NCBI RefSeq assembly: GCF_030272615.1
Contig: NC_081408.1
Location: forward strand, 400,241,889 to 400,305,888
Reading direction: 5' to 3'
Length of the DNA stretch: 64,000 nucleotides
DNA from: Cryptomeria japonica
Lineage: Eukaryota; Streptophyta; Pinopsida; Cupressales; Cupressaceae
Shown here piece by piece: positions 21,710 to 32,166 of the stretch; within the stretch, counting starts at the first letter, position 1; each line of letters starts with the position of its first letter. The notes beneath the pieces are model-generated. The model was given only the letters and a program-made list of their open reading frames with translations, ran no database searches and was not told where the DNA came from. A program made the position numbers and the translations under genes.

Positions 21710-23577
21710 TTTTGCCCCTCTTTGAGACAATGCGATTTTAAGCGTTGTTTCAAAGAACAGTAATGAAAATGCCCCAGACAATAACAATGACATATGCATG
21801 CCCCCTCGAGGAATTGGCCGGAAACATGCAGAAAAGAGGCCAATTGATCGATAATAATGATAGGAGATGATAGGATCGAACGGATCAAACGGACTGCCAA
21901 GACTAATGGAAGAAATGTTAGTAAGAAGAAATTAGACAAAGGACAGTTAGAGATGAAGAAAAACTTGCTTTCAGTAATGCACTTTGTAGGTGAGAACCTT
22001 TATTTTTATGTAGCAAAACGGATGCGTAGCATCATGGCATTGAAGGCCGGTGCTGAAATGCAACCCTTTTTGCAAAAGACAGACACATTGCAGACAAACA
22101 ACAATCACAACAAAAAAAAGAAAAGGACCATGATCCATCCCGGTCACTCTAAATCACTCAGTGACATCATCGAGCAACATAGGAACATGATCGAAGACAA
22201 AGATAAATCAATAAAAAGATAAGATGCACAAATTCCAACAAATCAAACAAACACCTTGATCTTCGTTGTCAAAAGTTGAAAGTGCTGATAGGACGATCAT
22301 GCTATCTGGTTTCAGGACATGTGGTACCCCGTCTAAGACAGGACACAGTCTGGTTTCGAGTATACCACACCCTGTATAAGACCCATGATAGTAGAGACAA
22401 GGAAAAATGATTTTGAGGTTGATTGATATGACAATGTTGATCAGTTTGAATGTCTGGTTTGAGTGAAAAAGTTCATCTGTTTACGCATGATTTCATTAAA
22501 GCCCAATGTGTGATTGCGTGTCGTTGGAGGGATGCTCAGTGATTTGTCTTATTCTCAAAAAGAGATCCTTTATTGACAAAATGCGTGTTTTTGGATTTTA
22601 ATGTTTTGAAATGTTTTTGTGTTCATTTTTTTCAGGACTTTTTATGATTTTTAGGGATTTTCATTTTTTATGAGATTTTTTCAGGACATTTTTCAATTTT
22701 TTATGATCTTTTTTCAGGACATTTTTTAATTTTTATGATCTTTTTTTCAGGACATTTTTCAATTTTTAGGATCTTTTTTCAGGACATTTTGAAATTTTTA
22801 TGATCTTTTTTCAGGACATTTTTCAATTTTTAGGATCTTTTTTCAAGACATTTTTCAATTTTTATGAGATTTTGCCCCTAGTGTCTAGCAAGGCAAGGAA
22901 TATGACAGGTGAATAAATAAGCTTGTTGAAATGATGGTGTATAGAGGGAAGACAAAGGCCTTTTATTATGGAGACAATAGGGATGCAATTTTCAAGGGCT
23001 ATTGCATGATGGGACAAGAGACTGGATATGACAATGTAAAGCATAAACATGGCATGAGGGACATGTCAAGAGGTTTTTGAAACCATGTTTAAATTTGGCG
23101 TCCTTATGTCAGATCAAGATCAAGGAATGAAAAAGTGTATGGATAGTGATAAGATATGGATAGGATAAGCAAGACCAAGAATGGATAAGGGACATGGACT
23201 GAAGGTCGAGATAGGATACGGGATAGTGGCAGAAAGTTGCAATAAGACAGGGAATATGGATGAAAGGTTATAATAAGCAAATGGATAAATGACCAAAAGC
23301 TATGATAGACTGAAAGCTGCAAACAAGATGCATGATGCTCATGAAGATCCTCAGCCTTGTCAAGATCAAAGGTGGAAAGAGGAAATGGACAATAGGATAT
23401 GAAGGGTAATGACAGGGGTTCGATAGGATAGTGAAGGGCAATAAGATATGAAGGAGGAAACCTGCCCCCAAGTACGGTGTGCAAGAAGTTCATAAATTAC
23501 GCATGATGCCTGTTTGCCAGGTTTTCATCACTGTACTTTCCCAAGGCACCTGTTTGCCAGGTTTTCACCAGTGGACG
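21710..23577 (+). other. Internal region downstream of L2, non-coding
   Basis: Contains one open frame (21857-22222, 121 codons, Lys-rich, no motif recognised), a tandem repeat at 22618-22872, and twin copies of TTTGCCAGGTTTTCA near 23510 and 23554. It ends where homology to the F1 accessory ORF begins at 23578. No gag or pol domain was seen, so it may be a non-autonomous element or its remnant. Confidence 0.4.
22618..22872 (+). repeat. Tandem repeat, ~37-bp unit built on TTTTTTCAGGACATTTTTCAA
   Basis: About seven imperfect copies of a T-rich unit made of TTCAGGACATTTTT, CAATTTTTA and TGATC/GGATC. Unit length varies by a few bases through T-run slippage. There are no unique spacers between identical repeats, so it is not CRISPR-like. 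Confidence 0.85.
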
Positions 23578-23898
23578 AACAAGGACCTTCAAGCACTGGA
23601 TGATGGGAACACCTCACGAATGCCAACAATATACAAGGAGGGGGAGTTGATATCATTAGTACAATGGTGGAATGAGCTTGCTAGAATCAAGGAGCAAGCC
23701 ATATCAGGGTTGGATCAGGATAAAGAATTGGCCCCCTCTGTCAACCAGATAATCTTTGAGTACATTTCATTAGGGGGAGAGTTGAAGAAGCAGAATATTG
23801 ATATCAGAGGCTATAGAGAGGATGACTACATAAATCATTTGGGAATGCTTAATATATTTTTATTTAACTTTGTTAAGAGCATACGACCTAGTTGTTAA
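23578..23898 (+). pseudogene. aORF 3' fragment before a second F1 LTR
   Basis: An open frame encodes the last ~105 residues of the F1 accessory protein. It matches copy A from about 11110, with SRMPTIYKEGELISL near the start, VNQIIFEYISLGGELKKQ, and the end LNIFLFNFVKSI, and stops at 23896-23898. The LTR follows at once, as in copies A and C. The preceding residues are unrelated, so the 5' part was lost at 23577. Confidence 0.85.
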
Positions 23899-24842
23899 TG
23901 TTGGGAAGGGACATGACTTTTAGTAAAAGATAGTTTTTGTTCTCATATATATGAGAGGTTTTTTATAAAACAAAGGAAGAAATATATATACAATATACTC
24001 TGGCAGTTTTTTTCATAACTTTCAAAACTCTATCAATATAATCAGCTACTTTTTCCCTTACATATGTGTTGTGAGTTGTTTATTTCAATTGGCAGTTGTT
24101 CTGTGATATTGTCTCATAGAAGATAAGCTTGCTTGTATCTTCCTAGTGAAGTTTATTTTCCTGCTGCTATTAATTTGAATAAAAGGCCTACTTGTGGATT
24201 GTAACTGTTCCTTGTAGGTCTTCCTTGAATGGTCTCTTAAAGTAAGGGTTAAATCCATTTGAGAAAATTATAGCATAATGCTATTAAAATGGATCTTTTT
24301 GAGGAAAGGTGACTTATAGATCTACCTGGGGGTGATTTAAAAATTGTCTTAGAGAAGCATACATTAAGTCCTGCTGAAGTAATAGACTGTGTGGCTCAAA
24401 CAAGAGGATAGGCACTGATCATTCATAAACAACAACTTTTTACCATATCAATTACCTTTACTTTAAAGCAATAGTAATAGTTGAGTAGGATATATAGAAT
24501 CAATTAGCAATTGTGTATACATATAAATTTCAAGCACAAAGATCGAATTTCTTTCACAATAAGAATCTTCAACTCATCTAAAAGCCACCTATCCTAGGAA
24601 CCTATGCCATTCTGAGATATGGAAAAATTTAGATCAAGATACTCAATCTTCTATAAAAAGCATTAGTCATCAAAAGTGACTAGTGAATAGGCATACCCGC
24701 GTAGGTCTTGCAGAGCCTAAAGTGAGGGAGTTAGTAACCAAATAGGTTCACTCTGTAAGTTGGCCAAGTCAATTGGAGCTTTTGATCATAGGAGTTGGCA
24801 TTTCCTTAGAACCTATCCAATCTGTTGATTTGAGATCCAACA
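23899..24842 (+). repeat. F1 LTR, second copy (empty site for the solo LTR)
   Basis: It starts TGTTGGGAAGGG and ends GATCCAACA. It aligns along its length with 11429-13437 once the solo LTR is removed, including 'cttgcagagcctaaagtgag' near the end. It is followed by CAACT, the expected position of a target duplication, but no left partner is in the window. It is a 3' LTR because the accessory ORF reads into it. Confidence 0.85.
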
Positions 24843-24890
24843 CAACTCAAACCTACCAAAGCCTCCAAGAGACAATCTATTAGTGTTAAT
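24843..24890 (+). pseudogene. Short E0 linker remnant
   Basis: A 48-bp strip between the F1 LTR and the copia solo LTR. One frame reads NSNLPKPPRDNLLVL and would run, across the solo LTR's target site, into the E0 sequence at 26119 (MPFLFF, then KPLSLKHLDYINF after a T-run frameshift). The assignment rests on position and readability only. Confidence 0.35.
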
Positions 24891-26113
24891 TGTTGGCAAT
24901 ATGCTGGATTTGGTTAAGTGTTGTCATTGATGTCAACACGGTATCCCGGATGGAGAGTATCCCGGTTAGTCTTGGTGATCTTCTTGGTTTTGGCTGTGAT
25001 TCTGATCCAGTATGATTATCTCTAGATTCAATTTTGGATTCTTATTTTGGTTGGTTACATACTTGCTATATTCTTTTGGTTCATGATTTGGTGCTTTGGT
25101 TATTATCGCTTTTGGTATTTATCGGTACTGGCTAGTTTCTGGCTTTACCGGCTTGCCTCTGCTATCCTCATTAGCTTTACCGGTATGCATTATTTTGTGA
25201 CTTGGTTAGTGGATTTTGGGTCCGACTTATGGAGACATTTCTATAATGTTGAAGGTGTTTCTTGATTGTGTTTAGAGTATTTGGTGACTTTTCATTGGAT
25301 GACATGTTGTTATCATGGTCCTATTTAAATCCAGTTAAACTTTTTGTTATTTCATTGAGGGTTTCTATCGGTTGGTGAAGCGTGTTGGATTTTGTTCTTA
25401 GAAGAATCTTCGATGGATATAATTGTTTGCGTACTTGATTTAGGGCCATTCTATGTAATGTAAATCATAATATTGGTCTGGTAGTATTGTGTGATGTAAT
25501 TTTTATAATTATGGGTTTATGGGTTTAGGGTTTAGTCGACCTTGTCAATAATTTTGATGATCTATATTTATAGGTGAATTATTCATGTAATTTGGATATC
25601 GATGGGATGGATGGTTATGTATGCATTATCAAAGGGAGGATTATGTGCGGATAAAGTCATATAATTCAAGTGAAGGTTGGAAAGGTTTTGTATTGCAGAG
25701 CAAACATCAGTGCTTAACCAGAACTATATCAAGCATTAGTATACGCTACTTTCATAGTTCATTTCTTTCTGGATCGTAGTTCGATGTTTATGTCAATCAA
25801 TGAGACTTCCCTTTGTGATGAGTAGTGCACTCTAGGTTGTTGGTCTTTCTGCACGTGCAGACCCCATTGTTATTATTCATAATACTATTGCAGAGTATTC
25901 ATCTGATTCTGGGTAGGGTTTCCCACCGTGGTTTTTCTCTTTCCAGGTTTTCCACGTCAAAATATTGGTGTTATGTGTGTTGTGTTTTCATGATATATCT
26001 TTCTTTTTGTTGTGCTCTGGTATAAGGGTTATAACTAAATTAATTGTTGTACTTGTGAGTAAACTAGTTCATCCCCCGTCTTAGTTTACTGTCGATATCA
26101 AATCATTCCAACA
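24891..26113 (+). repeat. Copia-type solo LTR with target duplication TTAAT
   Basis: 1,223 bp starting TGTTGG and ending CCAACA, flanked on both sides by TTAAT (24886-24890 and 26114-26118). It has the copia LTR marks also seen at 51940-53269: 'cattgatgtcaacac' near the start, and 'cccaccgtggtttttctc' then a GTTATGTGTGTTGTG block near the end. No internal coding region is present. It interrupts the E0 linker upstream of RT. Confidence 0.93.
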
Positions 26114-26118
26114 TTAAT

Positions 26119-27230
26119 GCCATTTCTTTTTTTTTAAACCCCTATCATTAAAGCATCTCGATTATATTAATTTTGATTCTAGAATCTTTGCTTTGGATGT
26201 CTTTTCTATTGATGATTCCTTAGCTGAGTTTCTAGGAGCATATGATAATCTTCCTCATTACCACCATAACCGTGGATTTCCCTATTGTTTGAATGTGGAA
26301 GCATACTTTGGGGAAGATGTCAAATTAGCCAAAGATAAAAATGAGATGATTAAGGAGTTCCCTCAACTAAAGGATATTCCTCAACAAAGTAATCTCCTTA
26401 TAAGTGACACCATTGACATAAATATGGATCCTTGCAATGAAGATAAAATTATAAATATAGGGAAGTGCCAAACTAATGAATAATAAAAGGAACCTTCTTA
26501 CTTACTACATGAATTCCCTGAAATCTTTTCTTGGATATACTTTGAGATGCCTGGCATTGATCCTACAATTGTCACTCTTAATATTGTCCTAATTCCCGAT
26601 CCTAAACCTATGAAGCAGAAGATTAGAAAAGTGAATCCCAAAATAGCTTTACTTGTCAAAACTAAAATTGAGAAATTATTGGACGCATGATTCATTCACC
26701 CTATTAATTACTCTCCTTGGATTTCAAATATTTTCATTGTGGCTAAACTTGATAACAAGATTAGGATGTGTACCAATTTTTAAGACCTAAATAAGGCTTC
26801 CTTAAAGCATGATTTTTTGCTTCCCAACATCAACATGATAGTGGATTCTACTACTGGACATGCCTTGTCCTTTATGGATGGTTTCTTGGGATATAATCAA
26901 ATCTTCATTAATCCTCAAGATCAATTTAAAACTACTTTCACCACCCCTTAGGACATGTTTTGTTGGGTCCTGATGCCTTTGGATTAAAAAATGCAGGCGC
27001 TACCTACCAACATGCAATGACTTATCTTTCATGATTACATGCATAAAATATTAGAATACTATGTTGATGACATCTTAGCTAAATCCATACTTTGTCTAGA
27101 CCATTTTAAGATCCTTCGTCGGGTATTTGAAAGAATTTGTAAATACAACATGAACTTGAACCCTCGAAAGTGTGTTTACAGTGTGGATAGTGGAGAATTG
27201 CTAGGGTTTGCATCATGGTATTGAGGTAGA
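26119..27230 (+). pseudogene. E0 linker and reverse transcriptase
   Basis: The linker SRIFALDVFSIDDSLAEFLG (26178-26237) leads to the RT start HEFPEIFSWIYFEMPGID and KQKIRKVNPKIALLVKTKIE. Core blocks follow: SPWISNIFIVAKLDNKIRMC, FMDGFLGYNQIFINPQDQFK, and the catalytic LEYYVDDILAKS (27053-27088, YVDD intact). The thumb ends with NLNPRKCVYSVDSGELLGF. Stops and frameshifts occur at about 26480, 26687, 26780, 26950 and 26985. It replicated element RNA; it is now inactive. Confidence 0.85.
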
Positions 27231-27955
27231 TACGAAAAAGATAGATGCTATAGTTAACATGCCACCTACTAAAAATATTTCCCAATTGAAAAGTTTGCAA
27301 GGAAAGATACAAGCTATTCATAGGTATGTGTCACGACTTGTGGATCAGACCTTCCCTTTCACTCAATTGATCAAGAAAAACACCATCTTTCAATGGAATG
27401 AGGATAGTCACCAAGCCTTTGAGGATTTAAAGTCTTATTTGTCCAACCCTCCTGTCTTGCAACCTGCTAATCCCACTAAACCATTTCTTCTATACACGGT
27501 TGCTTCTTCTCATGCTCCTGCAGCCTTATTAGCACAACATTATAGTGATAGTAGAGAATGCTCAGTTTATTACATAAGCCGCACTTTACTCGATTACGAA
27601 GTCCAGTATACTGCGATAGAAAGACAATGTCTTGCTCTTGTTTTTGCGACACGGAATTTAAGGCATTACCTTTTAAATGTCGAGGTTCATGTTATCATTA
27701 AATTTGATCCTTTGAAGCATCTTTTCTTGAAGACGGACCTTTCAAGATGTTTAACACAGTGGGTTATGATGTTGACTAAATTTGACCTTAAATTTGTCTC
27801 TCAAAAAGAAACTAAAGGACAAGCATTGACTGACCACTTAGATGATTCTCCTTCACCTCTCACATTACCTAATCAAGAATCCTTTCCTGATGAGTTTGTT
27901 CTTCCTATTGAGACTAATAAAACTTGGGAGTTGTATTTTGATGGCTCTAGGTGTT
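27208..27955 (+). pseudogene. E0 RT connection and RNase H
   Basis: A 249-codon open frame covers the connection (QLKSLQGKIQAIHRYVSRL), then the FQWNEDSHQAFEDLKSYL and KPFLLYTVASSHAPAALLAQ blocks, the SVYYISRTLLDYEVQYT region and LTQWVMMLTKFDLKFV, all typical of Ty3 RNase H. It is unusually intact for this element. The frame then enters the aRNH domain and stops just after its first catalytic strand. Confidence 0.85.
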
Positions 27956-28320
27956 GAACAGGCTCAAGGAAAGGTGTTGTTCTATTTCCCCCTAGTAAAA
28001 AACTTATTCCCTTATCTTACCATCTTAACTTCTTATGTACCAATAACATTACTGAGTATGAAGCCCTTATAGTTGGTCTTAGAGAAAATTTAGCCTTGAA
28101 TGTTAAGCATATACATATCTATGGTGACTCCCAATTGATCATTAGAAAAGTTACAGGAGTTTATCAGGCTAAACAAGACCAATTATCATAATATCGAGAT
28201 TTGGCCTTATCCTTGTTAGAAAATTTTGATTCCTATACCATGGAGCCTATCCCTCGAAAGGATAATCAACATGTCGATGCAATGGCATGTGTTTCTTCCC
28301 TTGTATCCTTAGAGGACCCC
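27905..28320 (+). pseudogene. E0 second RNase H domain (aRNH) before integrase
   Basis: WELYFDGSRC is cut by a stop at 27955, then in other frames come NNITEYEALIVGLRENLAL, HIHIYGDSQLIIRKV and RKDNQHVDAMACVSSLV. The D, E, D and late D positions of an RNase H are present. This is the additional, archaeal-like RNase H known from Tat elements, in the usual place between gRNH and integrase. A further stop lies at about 28189. Confidence 0.85.
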
Positions 28321-28529
28321 GTGGTAGACCTTAAATTTGATATTCATAACCTTTCTTCTCCAACTATTGATGATAATCCTAGTGATGTAGCTTATTGCTA
28401 TACCATAGATGTTGACGAATGGTACTCACGTATCTCAAGATATTTGACTGATGGTACATTTCCAAATTCCACAAGTAAGAATTCTAGAGCTAGGATTAGT
28501 AAGTTAGCCGCAAGATACATTATCCTTTC

Positions 28530-29453
28530 TAACATCATTTATTAGAGAGGTTATAATGGTCTACTTCTTCGCTATCTCAACACAACAAAGATCCTAATTT
28601 CTCTTAAGGAGGCACATTCAAGTGCTTGCAAGGGGCATTTTGGGGGAAAAACCTTAGTTCAAAGGTTGCTTTGAATGGGATATTATTGGCAAACCATGGA
28701 GAATGATTCCTTTGTGTTTGTTAACAAGTGTCACTAATGTCAGCAACACAACAATTTGATTCATTCTCCTGCACAAGAACTTAAGTCACAAGTGGCCGCT
28801 TGGCCCTTTTCAATGTGGGGTTTGGATCTTATTGGAAAAATTTCTCCTCCTTCATCCCAAGGGCATACTTTCATTATAACAGCTACAAATTATTTTAGGA
28901 AGTGGGTAGAAACAATTCCTCTTCGATCCACTACTGTTGAAGTAATTTGTCAATTCATCTTAGATAACATCATTGCTTGATTTGGAATTCCTTCCACTTT
29001 GGTCTCTAACAATGGGACTTAATTCAAGAACAAAGTTGTGAATAAATTTCTCGAGAAATACCATATTTCACATCGCTTTTCCACACCCTATTATCCTCAA
29101 TCTAATGGCCAAGTTGAGTCTTCTAACAAAATCCTTGAACAAGTTATTCATAAGAATATAAACAAACATGGAAAGGATTGGCCCACCCATTTGACCTATG
29201 CTCTTTGGGCCTATCGAACAAGTGTGTGCATAGCTACGGGTACTACCCCCTACAATCTTGTTTATGGTGTTGATGCTATTATACCTTTAGAGTTAGAGAT
29301 TCCCTCACTGAGAATTTCTCTTAAGGGTATAGTCGATGATGATTTTTATCGAGAACAACACCTTCAACAACTTGAAATACTTGATGAACGGTGCATAAAC
29401 GCTCTTGAGCATATCCAAGTATATCAGAAGTTACTATGATAAGGTTATTCAGT
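28530..29453 (+). pseudogene. E0 integrase, N-terminal and core part
   Basis: The zinc-binding region is seen as CKGHFGGKTLVQR and KCHxCQQH, with a stop between the cysteines. The core has Asp in MWGLDLIGKI and Glu in GQVESSN, but the second Asp is Asn (LVSNNGT instead of LVSDNGT), so catalysis would be lost. DWPTHLTYALWAYRTS and NLVYGVDAIIPLELEIPS follow. Stops lie at about 28674, 28736, 28978 and 29021. The frame is cut at 29453 by the CACTA element and resumes at 47041. Confidence 0.88.
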
Positions 29454-29470
29454 CACTAATACATTTGGAC
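29454..29470 (+). repeat. CACTA 1 left terminal inverted repeat
   Basis: CACTAATACATTTGGAC, preceded by target duplication AGT (29451-29453). It pairs with 47021-47037. Confidence 0.93.
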
Positions 29471-29499
29471 TAGATTTTCAACTGAGGTTTCTGATGGAG

Positions 29500-29800
29500 A
29501 AGGTATATTGTGGCCAAATTTGATTTTTTTTGAAAAAATGCCCCCATTCATCGTAATTCTGATGGAAATTACCCATTTGGTTTCGAAGAAGAAGGCATTA
29601 GCAATGAGAATTTTCTTTTTTTCAAAAAAGTGCTCGAGTTCGTCATAATTCCGATGGCAGTGGCCATTAAAAAATAAAAAAAGAGGCGGGGAATTCATTT
29701 GTGAATTGCAATCCCGCGTAGGCGTCCATGGCGACTTCAACCCCCAAGAACATCAAACCCGCGTCGAAGGCAATCCCACGTAGGAGGTAGATTCAAATTG
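29500..29800. repeat. CACTA 1 left subterminal repeats
   Basis: The words ATTCTGATGG, ATTCCGATGG and CATCGTAATTC/CGTCATAATTC recur at 29540-29665, with a GCGTAGGCGTCC / CGCGTAGG pair near 29715-29780. Related words (TCGTCAGAATTACGACGA, TCGAATTTCCAATGG, CGACGAAAATTCATCG) lie at the other end. Subterminal repeats in CACTA elements serve as transposase binding sites; that function is inferred. Confidence 0.65.
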
Positions 29801-29912
29801 CCCTAGTTTTTAATTTCATTTTGCAAAAAATATACATGTGGTGGTTAATTGTCCTAGTTTAATCTCATAAAACCATAGAACTGTGATTGAGGAGTGAGCG
29901 TTCAATTTTGTA

Positions 29913-30695
29913 TCAGCAATCCCTTCCTCCCATATACGCGTGTGTTGATTGTTCACATGAGATCACATCTCTTTGCAGCATCGTATCAAACAATTCACGA
30001 GCCTTGTCCATGTTTCTACATTTTGCATTCATGTCAAGCAGGGCATTTGCAAGTACAACACCTAACAAAATTCCTCTATCCATTATGCTTTGATGGATGT
30101 CCATACCTTGTTCCAAAGCTCCCATTTTTGCACAGGTAGGGAGGATGCTAGCAAAGGTTGTGGAATTTGGCTTTATGCCTTCCAATTTCATTTGCTTGAA
30201 AGTGTCTAAAGCCTTTTTGACAAATCCATTTTGTGCATATCCAGCAATCGTTGCAGTCCACGAGACGACATTTCTTTCAGGCATTCTATCAAATAGTTCA
30301 CATGCCTTGTCTATGCTTCCACATTTTGCATACATGTCTACCAAGGTAGTTACAACTACAACATCTGACAAAATTTCTCTATCCTTTATGCTTCGATGAA
30401 TGTCCATACCCTGTTCCAAATCTCCCATTTTGGCACAGGCAGGACGGATAGTAGCAATGGTCGTGGAATTTGGCTTTACACTTGCCGATTGCATTTGCTT
30501 GAAAGTTTCTAAATCCTTCTCAACAAATCCATTTTGTGCAGTTGCAACTACATCTGACAAAATTCCTCTATCTTTTATGCTTTGATGGATGTCCATACCC
30601 TGTTCCAAAGCTCCCATTTTGGCACAAGCTGGGAGTAGGTTGGTAAACATAACTAAAGAAATGCAATGATCAGCTCCAAAGACATCAAACCACTG
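29913..30695 (-). pseudogene. Captured pentatricopeptide-repeat (PPR) gene fragment
   Basis: A 245-codon minus-strand frame made of PLS-type PPR units. Three LPACAKMGALEQGMDIHQ-type blocks can be seen, with DMYAKCGSIDKACELFDRMP, ERNVVSWTATIAGYAQNGF and TFKQMKLEGIKPNSTTFASI. Such proteins bind organellar RNA for editing or processing. The first unit has lost about 30 residues between SDVV and TAQNGF, and there is no start region, organelle-targeting peptide or C-terminal E/DYW domain. It lies just inside the CACTA end, so it is best read as captured host sequence. The repeat wording is like that of the large gymnosperm and fern PPR families. Confidence 0.85.
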
Positions 30696-32166
30696 CTAAC
30701 AAAACCGAGAGTCTAAAATATGATAGGGAATAGTGTGAGCTGTCCTGAAATAAAATATTTTACTTTCAATTTCAACTAAAACATAATTACTCAGCCATTT
30801 AATGTTATTAATAAGTGTTTAATTTATGAAAGAGATAAATGGTTGGCCACAAGTACATGAGTTACTAAATGCACACAAATAAGTGAATTTGATATTCAAA
30901 ACTATCTACAATGAATTCAATTCTTGTCCATTAGTCATTTATGTTTGCAATAAGCATCTTTCTTTATTTTTCTTAATCTTTATTCATAGTTATGTGCATA
31001 TTTCACATTCTATAATTAGGATATCAATTGCTATGGCTAAACACTAGCATGATGTTTGTGTTGTGGTATAGATGCGTGGAAACATAATTATGGGATTGTT
31101 ATATTATAGATATCATAAATCTAGATATCACATATTAGTTATAGCTCTTCTTGGATTGAGTCTAAATTTGACATACAGTCATAAAGCCATTATTAGCAGA
31201 TCTATCCATTTCTAGTAAAAACAATTGAGAAAGTCATTTTGATATTGAGAGTTTCTTATCTGTTTACCTATTAATCATTATTAAGCCATAATATTTAGGT
31301 CTATTTATCTCTCTTGGAAAACCTCTATAAGTGTCCTAGATTGTCCCTACTACTCACTCTTCAATTCAGAAAAATGGAGTTCTAAAGATTTGTTGCACAA
31401 GATGGTGTTGAATGTATCAACAAGGCTAGCATGGAAGGCATGTTCAAGCTTCCACTTGTACAACCTACAACAAATGATTTGTTGATAGAAGAAATTCTTG
31501 AAATAGGGATACAATCGAAAGACAAGTAAGTACATACAAACCTCCTCAGATGAAAGTAAAATCTGTATATAGAAAGAGTACAGTGAATCCCAATCCATAA
31601 ACACAATAGAGATACCGATGGAGATTTAATTGGATGTAGCATGTCGCACCAAAGTTGTTAGAGTATGCTAAGCTAGTACAAAATGTTTCGTAAAGCCACA
31701 TGAGTATTTTACCCAGATCATTATCTACCAAAACTAACTATAGTAATCCTTTTGAGGATTAATATCATGGTGCTAGATCTTCATTTAGTTCCACTTCTTG
31801 TTGGAGATAAGAACAATTATTTCTTGAGGTAGATGAATATCCCATCAACAAAGGACAAGACCCTTTCTAGAATATAACAAATTCTACTCCAAAAAAAGAT
31901 CATGGGGGTTTCACTAGAGATATTGAATAAGAGATAGACTTCTACTGCTGCATTAAAAGCATTGGCATGTTCTTCATTTATTGATGTAAACTCTCTGTGA
32001 TGCCACCACAACTAACAAAGGTGTAAAAAGTTGTTTGAAATGCATGGATTTTTAGGATTGTCCTTAGAGAAAATAGAATTAAAGTATGGAAGTAGGATCT
32101 ACCAGCTCCTGAGGGAAAGACCATGTCAGACAATAATTTCTATTTTCTTTCCTGTGAAGAAAGACC
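30696..32166. other. Non-coding interior of CACTA 1
   Basis: AT-rich sequence between the PPR fragment and the transposase gene. Open frames here are short, overlap on both strands and show no motif. It probably contains the promoter of the transposase gene; no specific element could be picked out. Confidence 0.5.

Noticed and set aside
22618-22872. Regular short repeats that could suggest a CRISPR array
   Set aside because: The units abut without unique spacers, vary in length by T-slippage and lie in a eukaryotic transposon.
25505-25535. GGGTTTA-type words resembling plant telomere repeats
   Set aside because: Only two or three imperfect units, inside a copia LTR; too few for a telomeric array.
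30097-30399. Plus-strand frames across the PPR region
   Set aside because: Antisense shadows of the PPR repeats.
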